Assembly: GCA_017883345.1 (NCBI GenBank)
Contig: JADGNT010000378.1
Location: forward strand, 1-5,674
Source: Candidatus Solibacter sp.
GTDB lineage: Bacteria > Acidobacteriota > Terriglobia > Bryobacterales > Bryobacteraceae
DNA length: 5,674 nt
Reading direction: 5' to 3'
Part shown: positions 1 to 5,674 of the stretch, piece after piece
Numbering within the stretch: position 1 is the first letter of the stretch
How the letters are laid out: every line of letters starts with the position of its first letter
The notes under the pieces: model-generated
Database searches by the model: none
Told to the model about the DNA's origin: nothing
What the model saw: only the letters and a program-made list of their open reading frames with translations
Translations under genes and position numbers: made by a program

Positions 1-609
1 ACCTCTGTCACAGGCAAGGCCGCCTCCTCCATGAACGCCCTCAAAACCGGCATCCATGCCAAATCCCTCGTCCTCCCCTCCGAAAAGCTCGCCGACCTCG
101 AACAACTCATCGACGAGTACTACCAGCGCCACCGCCCCGCCTCCCCCGAAGCCCGCCTCTTCGTCGACGACCTGATCCGCTGCGAGTGGACCCTCCGCCG
201 CCTCGACGCCGCCGAAACCCAAATGTGGCAAGACCAAAGCGACGACAGATTCCGCGACCCGCAAAAGTACCCCCTCGGATATGCCGCGTCCTGCAACCCG
301 GGCACCTTCACAAAACTCCAGTACCGCGTCGATGCCCCCCGCCGCGCCATCCTCCGCGCCATCCAAGCCCTCGAAAAACTCAAGGCCGAAACCGCCGCCG
401 CCCCCGCACCCACCCCGGTCGTCGAACCCGCCCTGCCAGCCCCCGTCCCCACGTCCCTAAATCCCTCACCCCAAACCACTTCACCACAAATTGGCTTCGT
501 TCTTCCATCCCCCATAGCGGACCCCCCAAAGCCGGACTCTAGCCCTCGGCGCTCTCCCGTTCTACCCCTTGACCCGCAACTCCGCCAACCTCCCGCGAAA
601 CGTTCGTGA
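1..609 (+). CDS. Hypothetical protein with proline-rich tail (5' partial)
   Basis: Function is not recognised. The frame is open from base 1 to the TGA at 607-609. The first ATG (31) has no Shine-Dalgarno sequence, and the codons before it read TSVTGKAASS, running straight into MNALKTGIHAK. A 'GKA.SS.NALK.G' stretch is, from memory, the N-terminal signature of a family of small hypothetical proteins common in Acidobacteriota, usually preceded by a 'TGPKT'-like segment. The real start therefore most likely lies upstream of the window. Counting from ATG 31, residues 20-70 and 95-120 look helical and charged. Residues about 121-192 form a low-complexity tail rich in Pro, Ala and Ser, probably disordered. 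There is no signal peptide, membrane segment or catalytic motif. Base use is unlike the downstream genes: bases 361-420 contain 30 C and 11 G. The gene could be read through into the flavoenzyme pair, since no terminator separates them, but a functional link is doubtful. Confidence is good that it is coding and low on any role. Confidence 0.65.
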   Translation, partial: TSVTGKAASSMNALKTGIHAKSLVLPSEKLADLEQLIDEYYQRHRPASPEARLFVDDLIRCEWTLRRLDAAETQMWQDQSDDRFRDPQKYPLGYAASCNPGTFTKLQYRVDAPRRAILRAIQALEKLKAETAAAPAPTPVVEPALPAPVPTSLNPSPQTTSPQIGFVLPSPIADPPKPDSSPRRSPVLPLDPQLRQPPAKRS

Positions 610-615
610 TATAAC
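607..615 (+). promoter_or_regulatory. Candidate extended -10 promoter for the flavoenzyme pair
   Basis: The bases read TGATATAAC, matching the bacterial extended -10 pattern TGnTATAAT with one mismatch. A start about 7 bases downstream would give a leader of under 30 bases that still contains the ribosome binding site at 634-640. The place where a -35 box would sit (about 587-592, AACCTC) is poor, which an extended -10 can tolerate. The TG of the motif lies in the stop codon of the upstream gene. This is a motif match only. Confidence 0.35.
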
Positions 616-633
616 TGTCTCCAAGGTTTGCAC

Positions 634-640
634 AAGGAGG
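634..640 (+). promoter_or_regulatory. Strong ribosome binding site for the VAO-type oxidase
   Basis: AAGGAGG is a near-perfect Shine-Dalgarno sequence placed 8 bases before ATG 649. It decides the start: a TTG at 628 is in the same frame but lies upstream of this site and has no such site of its own. Confidence 0.85.
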
Positions 641-648
641 GCTGGGCA

Positions 649-2004
649 ATGGCTGGAACAACGATTACCAACTGGTTTGGCGATGTGACTTCGCACCCGC
701 GCGTCGTGGTGGAAGCCGCTTCCGTCGACGACATCGTCAGAATCCTGAAGGATCCGGAACACTATCCTTCGCCGGTGCGCGCCGTCGGCTCCAACCACTC
801 CACCGCGCCGGTCGGGGTCGCCGAGGGCGGCACCCTGATCAAGATGTCCAGGATGAACCGCATCCTCGAAATCGGCGCCGATACGGTCACCGTGCAGGCC
901 GGCGCGATCGCCATCGATATCGCCCACGAACTCCAAAAACACAAGATGCAGTTCTACGTCAATACCGAGATCGGCAGCCTGTCGGTGGGCAGCGCCTCCT
1001 GCGCGGGGACCAAGGACGCTTCCATGCCCGGCGAGTACGGGCAGGTGGGGTCGTATATCACGCGCATCAAGATGGTGCTGCCTTCGGGCGAATTGCTCGA
1101 CGTCTCCGAAGACCAGCCGGAGCTGATCCAGAAGGTGCGGTCGTCCTACGGGACGTTCGGCATCGTCTACGAGGCGACCTACCAAATACGCCCGATCCTC
1201 CCCATGGCGGTGCGCCACCAAACCTTCAAGCTCGCCGACTTCTTCGCGAAACTCCCCGCGTTGAAAACCTCCGGCGAATCGCTGATGTACTACATGTTTC
1301 CGTTCGAGGATCTGATCACGGTCGAATTCCGCCACTACAATCCGGACGCCAAGGGCGATCCCGACCACCATGTCTGGCCGCTGCGCAATTACATGTGGGC
1401 CAAGACGGGGCCGCTGTTCTGCTCGCAGGTGGAGGCCAACATTGCCAACAAGACGGTGCGCTACAAGGTGATCGACGGGTTCTGCGCGCTTTGGCGGTTC
1501 AATCTGGAGAACCTGGTGCGCAGCGACAACACCGTGGCCACGGATCAGATCATTCAGTACCCGCCGGTCTCCGATTCCAGCCGCTATACGTTCAGCTTGT
1601 GGGCCTTCCCCGAGGAGACTTATCCCACCGTGCTGCCCGAATACTTCGCCTTCTGCAAAAAGTATTATCACGACGCGGGCTACCGCAACAACATGCTGTA
1701 CGTGGGGTATCGCATTCTGCAGGACCGCCAGGCTCTGCTCTCCTATTCCTGGGACGGCAATGTGATGACCATCGACCCGGTGTCGACGGCGAATCCCGGT
1801 TGGACCACGTTCCTCCCGGCCTACAACCAATGGTGTAGCGATCATGGCGGCATTCCGCTGCCCAATCAGACTCCCATGGCGACGCGCGCGCAGATCGAAA
1901 AGGCCCTCGGCGAACGGTGGAAGCAGTTCGCCGAAGCGCGCCGCACCTTCGACCCGAACAACCGCCTGCTGAATGATTTTTTCCGCGACCTTTTGGGCGA
2001 GTGA
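649..2004 (+). CDS. FAD-binding oxidoreductase, VAO fold, aldonolactone/alditol oxidase-like
   Basis: A 451-residue flavoprotein of the vanillyl-alcohol oxidase/PCMH superfamily, whose members oxidise alcohols, sugar lactones or alditols with covalently or tightly bound FAD. The N-terminal FAD-binding domain spans about residues 12-190. RAVGSNHS (44-51) matches the loop that in alditol and gulonolactone oxidases carries the His covalently bound to FAD, so His50 is the expected attachment site. TVTVQAG (79-85), GSLSVGSASCAGTKD (109-123) and YGTFGIV further on are typical of the fold. The C-terminus (about 421-451, GERWKQF...FDPNNRLLN) fits the D-arabinono-lactone oxidase C-terminal domain. The HxGK motif expected just before it is not visible; the equivalent stretch is GGIPLPNQTP (400-409), so the substrate may be unusual. 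Length is normal for the family. No signal peptide or membrane segment is seen, so it is probably cytoplasmic. The start is ATG 649, chosen by AAGGAGG at 634-640. It lies 17 bases before the GMC gene, probably in one operon. The substrate is unknown. Confidence 0.88.
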   Translation: MAGTTITNWFGDVTSHPRVVVEAASVDDIVRILKDPEHYPSPVRAVGSNHSTAPVGVAEGGTLIKMSRMNRILEIGADTVTVQAGAIAIDIAHELQKHKMQFYVNTEIGSLSVGSASCAGTKDASMPGEYGQVGSYITRIKMVLPSGELLDVSEDQPELIQKVRSSYGTFGIVYEATYQIRPILPMAVRHQTFKLADFFAKLPALKTSGESLMYYMFPFEDLITVEFRHYNPDAKGDPDHHVWPLRNYMWAKTGPLFCSQVEANIANKTVRYKVIDGFCALWRFNLENLVRSDNTVATDQIIQYPPVSDSSRYTFSLWAFPEETYPTVLPEYFAFCKKYYHDAGYRNNMLYVGYRILQDRQALLSYSWDGNVMTIDPVSTANPGWTTFLPAYNQWCSDHGGIPLPNQTPMATRAQIEKALGERWKQFAEARRTFDPNNRLLNDFFRDLLGE

Positions 2005-2011
2005 GCGAAGG

Positions 2012-2016
2012 GGGAG
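2012..2016 (+). promoter_or_regulatory. Ribosome binding site for the GMC oxidoreductase
   Basis: GGGAG, within the purine run 2007-2017, lies 5 bases before ATG 2022 and supports that start. An in-frame GTG at 2001, overlapping the previous gene's stop as GTGA, has only TTTTGGGCGA before it and would add seven residues (SEGGDN-like) that look like translated ribosome-binding sequence. Confidence 0.65.
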
Positions 2017-2021
2017 ACAAC

Positions 2022-5000
2022 ATGCTATCCACACCGTGGGCACAGCGCAAGAACAAGTACGACTTCGTGATTATCGGATCCGGGTACGGCGGCGCCATCG
2101 CGGCGGCGCGCCTGGCGGCGGCCAACCTCAATCCCAAGCCCTCGGTCTGCATTCTGGAACGCGGCAAGGAACGCCAGCCCGGCGAGTTTCCGGAGACGCT
2201 CGCCGGCGTGATCGGGGAGGCCCGCGGTCCGGACAACCCGCTGGGACTTTTCGAGCTGCTGACCCACCCCGACATTTCGGTGATCAAGGGGTCGGGGCTG
2301 GGCGGCACGTCGTTGATCAACGCCAACGTGGCGATCGAGCCCGACCAGGAAGTCTTCGAGCAGTTCCACTGGCCGGCGGCGATCACGCTCGCCGAACTAA
2401 AGCCCTACTACCAGCGGGCGCGCGACGTGCTGGCGCCCTCGCCGCATCCGCGCGCCATGCAACTCGCCAAGGTGCAGGCCCTGAACCGGCGCGCGCAGGA
2501 GATGGGTACCACGGTGGAGGCGCTCCCCATCGCGGTGAACTTCACCATCGACGGGAATAACCCGCACGGCGTGGAGCAGCGGCCCTGCAACGATTGCGGC
2601 AATTGCGTCTGCGGCTGCAACGTGAAGGCCAAGAACACGCTCTACATGAACTACCTGCCGATGGCGCGCCACGCGGGCGCCACCATCCTGACGCAGACCA
2701 AGGTGGAGTGGCTGCAGAAGCTCCCTGGCGGCGGGTGGCGGATTCACGGCCAGTACGTCAAGGGACCCCACGCGAGCGAGGCATTCAGCCTGGATGCCGG
2801 CGAAGTGGTGCTCTCCGCCGGGTCGCTGAACAGCACCGAAATTCTGCTGCGCTCCGAAATGCACGGGCTCTCGGTTTCGCCCGCGCTGGGGACCGGGTTC
2901 AACGGCAATGGCGATTTCTTCGGCCTGGCCTACAACGGCGACTACGAGACCGACGTGCTGGGCTATCTGCACACGCAGGCGCCGGCGGCGGGCGATTCTC
3001 CGGCGCCCGGCCCGAACATCGTGGGCCTGGTGCGCTACACCCAAGGGCTGCCCGAGGAGCAGCGCGTCGCCATCGAAGATTTCTCGTTCCCCAACGCTTA
3101 CATCGACGGCGCCAAAGCGGCCTTCGGGCTGATTCGCGGGCAGGCTACGGTGACCGGCAACGAAGACGCGCAGCGCGACCGCCTGGCGCGCGATTTCGAT
3201 CCCACCGCCCTGGCTCACGCCCGCGACGGCGCCATGAATCACTCCATGCTGTACCTGGTGATGGGGCACGACAACGCGCGCGGGTCCATCCTGTTCGAGG
3301 CGCCCTGGACCGAGCCCGACGGGCGCATTCGCATCTCCTGGGACCAGGCCGGGCAGCAGCAGATCTTCACCCGCATGAACCAGGAGATCCGCCGCCACGC
3401 GCACGCCCTGCGCGGCAACTTCATCTCCAATCCGACTTGGAGCATGTTCAACCTGCGCCACCTGATCACGGCGCATCCGCTGGGCGGCTGCCCCATGGGC
3501 GACGATTACCTGGAAGGCGCGGTGGACCCGAACGGAAGGGTGTTCGCCGGCGATGGCAGCCTGCACAAGGGACTCTCGGTGACCGATGGCTCGGTGATCC
3601 CGAGCGCGCTGGGAGTGAATCCGTTCCTCACCATCTCGGCACTGACCGAGCGTTTCGCGGAACTGCGGATTCGCAATGCCTATCCGGAGCCGGCGAAGCC
3701 GGTCAGCATGGCGGGCATTCACGCGGGCATTGACGCACTCGCCGCGATCGATTACAACGAACTGCAGCTCGAAGCGCTGTTCCGGCGCTGCCCCACCATG
3801 GGAATCGACACCCTGGTCAACCACGGCGGCGCACCCCAGATCGATATCGCAACGCAGACGATTCGCAACGATGCGTACTGGAAGGGCTTCTTCCCCAAGG
3901 GCCACGTGCTGAACGCCATGTCGTCGGCCATCTTCACCGGGTTCCGCAAACAGTTCGACGTGAAGGACGGCAAGTACAGCGGCGTCACCAGCGATACCGA
4001 CGACCGCATACACGCGCGCAACAGCCTGGAAGAGATCGAGATCGGCCACGACACCAAGGGCACGCTGGAGCCCGGCCGCTACGTTCTGCTGCGCTACCTG
4101 GATCCGCCGTGGCAGGGCTTCTACGATATTTTCAAGGTCATCAACGAGAGTCTGCTGATCGGGCGCGTGTACCTCGGCGAGTTTCCCAACGGCGCGCGCG
4201 TGTTGACCTTCCCGATGTCGCGGCTCTACGGCTTCGACCAGATGACGGCGCAGGATCATCAGGCGTTGTACGCGGCGGGAGCGGCGCCGGCGCCCGTCGG
4301 CCTGGAGGGCGTGTGGCGCATGGACACCGTCTCTAACGCCAACCACGCGGGCGGAATCGCGTACTTGCAGTTCAACAACCAGCCCGGCGGGCGCCTGGAA
4401 GCGCGCTACGAGTTGATGGGGCTGATGGAGGGACTCGTGGTCCCGAGCTTCCTGAAGGACCACTTCCAGTTGAACGACTTCACGCCGTTCCACGACGAAA
4501 TTCGCCAGGTGTCGGCCGATCTTCTGGTCGGCACGTACATGACGGGCCTGCCGCCGGCGGTGGCCGGGCTGCTGGGGACCTCGTCCCTCGGGCTGTTCCA
4601 TGCGCAGGCCGGCTCGCAGGCCGGCTCGCAGGCTAACGCCCAGTTCGGCTTCTATTACACGCTCACCCGGATGACGCGGAGGGAACTGCCCACCAACACG
4701 CTGCTGAAGCCGTTCCTCGACGCGCAGTTGCCCGACGGCGTGGGCATGCTGTTCGACGAGCGGATGCAGGGTTGGTATTTCCCCGGCGCTTTCACGTCGG
4801 CCGCGGGGCGCGCGGGTGACCTCACCATCGGCGACCGCATTCCGGCGGCGGGCGACACATCGAGCAGCCCAGCGGGCGCGGTCTCCTGCGTGTTCGACGG
4901 GCGGATGACCATCGGCGACGTCAACGAGTTCATCGACGGGTATGCGCACGAAGCGTCGATCAAGGGCACGATGACCTTCGGCGCGTTCGAGGGGACGCCG

Positions 5001-5447
5001 GCGGCCACGTTCGCTATCGACGAATCGTCGAGCCGGTTCAACTATCTGCGCGTGAACCTGGCGACCGGCGAGGCCGAGATGCGCTACCACATCGAATTCG
5101 CCGCGCAGAGTGGGCGCCGGTTCACCTTCGAAGGCACGAAGTACATGCAGAAGGATGGCGGCGGCGGGGTGGCTGGGATAACGGAGATTCTACAGGACTA
5201 CACCACGCTGTACTGCCACGTCTTCGAACAGATCGCGGGTGGAGGTCTGCGGCAGACCGGGACGGCGTACCTGAAATTCCGCACGTTTGAGGACCTGGCG
5301 GCGGTGGGCAGCCTGGCGGGCTTCCTGACTTCGTTCCAGGTCACCGGGACGAGCGACCCGGTGATCCAGTTGCAGGCGCGCATGCGGTTCATCGCGTTCA
5401 CCGCGCAATTCGTGCAGCGCGAGTACGATCCACTGGCGTTTGGCTGA
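2022..5447 (+). CDS. GMC-family FAD oxidoreductase (cholesterol oxidase-like) with long C-terminal extension
   Basis: A 1141-residue flavoenzyme. Residues 1 to about 555 are a complete glucose-methanol-choline oxidoreductase of the cholesterol-oxidase-like branch, which oxidises a hydroxyl group to a carbonyl. Visible are the Rossmann motif GSGYGG (19-24), the FAD-ribose acidic residue in LERG (Glu46), GSGLGGTSLINAN (90-102), AGSLNSTEIL (266-275) and FNGNGD (293-298). HPLGGC (485-490) and GVNPFLTI (531-538) are also present; His485 and Asn533 correspond to the catalytic His and Asn of cholesterol oxidase. Cysteines 189, 192, 195 and 199 form CX2CX2CX3C, with an extra Cys197, just before AKNTL. 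Residues about 563-1141 form a second half that I cannot assign. It holds a segment around EPGRYVLLRYLDPP, a short AGSQ repeat (863-870), and a final part from about 960 (RMTIGDVNEF) that loosely recalls C-terminal domains on other bacterial cholesterol-oxidase-like proteins. Ordinary GMC enzymes are about 500-600 residues. No signal peptide or membrane segment is seen. It is probably co-transcribed with the VAO-type oxidase 17 bases upstream. A steroid substrate is possible but unproven. Confidence 0.88.
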   Translation: MLSTPWAQRKNKYDFVIIGSGYGGAIAAARLAAANLNPKPSVCILERGKERQPGEFPETLAGVIGEARGPDNPLGLFELLTHPDISVIKGSGLGGTSLINANVAIEPDQEVFEQFHWPAAITLAELKPYYQRARDVLAPSPHPRAMQLAKVQALNRRAQEMGTTVEALPIAVNFTIDGNNPHGVEQRPCNDCGNCVCGCNVKAKNTLYMNYLPMARHAGATILTQTKVEWLQKLPGGGWRIHGQYVKGPHASEAFSLDAGEVVLSAGSLNSTEILLRSEMHGLSVSPALGTGFNGNGDFFGLAYNGDYETDVLGYLHTQAPAAGDSPAPGPNIVGLVRYTQGLPEEQRVAIEDFSFPNAYIDGAKAAFGLIRGQATVTGNEDAQRDRLARDFDPTALAHARDGAMNHSMLYLVMGHDNARGSILFEAPWTEPDGRIRISWDQAGQQQIFTRMNQEIRRHAHALRGNFISNPTWSMFNLRHLITAHPLGGCPMGDDYLEGAVDPNGRVFAGDGSLHKGLSVTDGSVIPSALGVNPFLTISALTERFAELRIRNAYPEPAKPVSMAGIHAGIDALAAIDYNELQLEALFRRCPTMGIDTLVNHGGAPQIDIATQTIRNDAYWKGFFPKGHVLNAMSSAIFTGFRKQFDVKDGKYSGVTSDTDDRIHARNSLEEIEIGHDTKGTLEPGRYVLLRYLDPPWQGFYDIFKVINESLLIGRVYLGEFPNGARVLTFPMSRLYGFDQMTAQDHQALYAAGAAPAPVGLEGVWRMDTVSNANHAGGIAYLQFNNQPGGRLEARYELMGLMEGLVVPSFLKDHFQLNDFTPFHDEIRQVSADLLVGTYMTGLPPAVAGLLGTSSLGLFHAQAGSQAGSQANAQFGFYYTLTRMTRRELPTNTLLKPFLDAQLPDGVGMLFDERMQGWYFPGAFTSAAGRAGDLTIGDRIPAAGDTSSSPAGAVSCVFDGRMTIGDVNEFIDGYAHEASIKGTMTFGAFEGTPAATFAIDESSSRFNYLRVNLATGEAEMRYHIEFAAQSGRRFTFEGTKYMQKDGGGGVAGITEILQDYTTLYCHVFEQIAGGGLRQTGTAYLKFRTFEDLAAVGSLAGFLTSFQVTGTSDPVIQLQARMRFIAFTAQFVQREYDPLAFG
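4604..4633 (+). repeat. 12-bp tandem repeat inside the GMC gene, 2.5 copies
   Basis: GCAGGCCGGCTC occurs at 4604-4615 and again identically at 4616-4627, followed by a partial copy GCAGGC at 4628-4633. It encodes an in-frame AGSQ AGSQ run (residues 863-870) followed by ANAQ. The unit is a multiple of three, so copy-number change would keep the frame. It probably marks a flexible linker or loop in the C-terminal extension. Confidence 0.85.
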
Positions 5448-5511
5448 CATGACGACGAGAAAGTGTTCAATTGTGCTACTATCCATTCCTTCGTCGCAGC
5501 ACCGTAGCGTA

Positions 5512-5538
5512 GCCTTCCAGGCGGGGTGCCCTCTGGGC
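5512..5538. repeat. Two small adjacent hairpins
   Basis: GCCT-TCC-AGGC (5512-5522) and GCCC-TCT-GGGC (5528-5538) are perfect 4-bp stems with 3-base loops, lying directly ahead of the larger hairpin at 5540-5557. Each is weak alone. Together they suggest a structured intergenic element, possibly a dispersed repeat. Confidence 0.4.
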
Positions 5539-5539
5539 C

Positions 5540-5565
5540 GCCCCCATTCGTGGGGGCATTCTTCC
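5540..5565 (+). terminator. Candidate terminator hairpin after the flavoenzyme pair
   Basis: GCCCCCA (5540-5546), loop TTCG (5547-5550) and TGGGGGC (5551-5557) form a perfect 7-bp GC-rich stem, followed by ATTCTTCC (5558-5565). It lies about 92 bases after the GMC stop codon. The tail has only a modest run of T, so termination may be inefficient, or the hairpin may be part of a repeat element instead. Confidence 0.45.
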
Positions 5566-5674
5566 TCCGCGCCGCCGCGTTATTCCGCCCCGGAGATCGT
5601 CCGTGTCATAACACTCTGCGCGATGTCCCGTTTGCGGCTTGCCGCTATGCGGGGCACTCTCGAAAGCTCGGGCC

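Larger units (their letters stand above)
5448..5674. other. Intergenic region with no convincing gene
   Basis: The 227 bases after the GMC gene show no clear coding region. One frame is open from an ATG at 5449 to the window edge, and a minus-strand frame is open from the edge down to 5479. Neither has a Shine-Dalgarno sequence or a recognisable protein. The composition is less uniformly GC-rich near 5460-5490, where TACTAT (5477-5482) could be a -10 box but lacks a well-placed -35. Hairpins occupy 5512-5557. Confidence 0.5.

Noticed and set aside
569..574. TTGACC as a -35 box for the flavoenzyme promoter
   Set aside because: It lies 35 bases before the TATAAC at 610, twice the usual spacing, and no good -10 sits about 17 bases after it.
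628..630. TTG as start of the VAO-type oxidase
   Set aside because: It would place the AAGGAGG sequence inside the coding region; ATG 649 is correctly spaced from it.
120..734. Minus-strand 204-codon frame across the first gene and the gap
   Set aside because: It overlaps the promoter-like gap and the start of the VAO gene, and its Gly/Arg/Ser-rich translation shows no motif. The plus frame has the better protein character.
562..2043. Minus-strand open frame of 493 codons opposite the VAO-type oxidase
   Set aside because: It is a shadow of the plus-strand gene, which has a strong ribosome binding site and family motifs; the antisense translation is low in recognisable content.
2594..3733. 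Plus-strand 379-codon frame overlapping the GMC gene
   Set aside because: It is Arg-rich out-of-frame translation within a region whose main frame carries HPLGGC and GVNPF motifs.
2397..5090. Minus-strand open frame of 897 codons opposite the GMC gene
   Set aside because: Long antisense frames are common in GC-rich genes with G/C third positions. Its translation is Arg/Val/Ala/His-rich without motifs, while the plus strand has clear GMC signatures.
5477..5482. TACTAT as a -10 box for a downstream gene
   Set aside because: There is no acceptable -35 at 16-18 bases upstream; the nearest candidate (CTGACA at 5444) is 27 bases away.
5479..5673. Minus-strand frame entering from the 3' edge
   Set aside because: It has 64 codons, is Arg/Gly-rich, shows no recognisable motif and crosses the hairpin cluster; more likely chance openness in GC-rich DNA.

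Overview
The window is GC-rich bacterial DNA with densely packed plus-strand genes. Codon use and the character of the first gene suggest a soil Acidobacteriota-type genome (Solibacter/Bryobacterales-like). That placement rests on remembered protein resemblance and could not be tested here.

Layout. Positions 1-609 hold the 3' part of a hypothetical gene that enters from outside the window; it ends in a proline-rich tail and is strikingly C-rich on the plus strand. A 39-base gap follows, with a possible extended -10 promoter (607-615) and a strong ribosome binding site (634-640). Positions 649-2004 encode a flavoprotein of the VAO/PCMH fold, in the aldonolactone/alditol oxidase-like group. After 17 bases, positions 2022-5447 encode a 1141-residue protein. 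Its first half is a GMC-type flavin oxidoreductase of the cholesterol-oxidase-like branch, and its second half is a long C-terminal extension. The last 227 bases hold no convincing gene but carry three consecutive small hairpins, the last of which may be a terminator.

How the genes work together. The two flavoenzymes have unrelated folds but are adjacent, same-strand and only 17 bases apart, so they are very probably co-transcribed. Both families oxidise alcohol-type groups. A shared pathway acting on a hydroxylated substrate (sterol-like, lactone or sugar-like) is a reasonable inference, but nothing in the window identifies the substrate. Neither protein shows a signal peptide or membrane segment, so both are probably cytoplasmic.

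The points most worth follow-up are the roughly 580-residue extension on the GMC enzyme, the ferredoxin-like cysteine spacing inside its catalytic domain, and the lack of a recognisable HxGK active-site motif in the VAO-type partner. No CRISPR array, RNA gene, insertion sequence or phage feature was seen.
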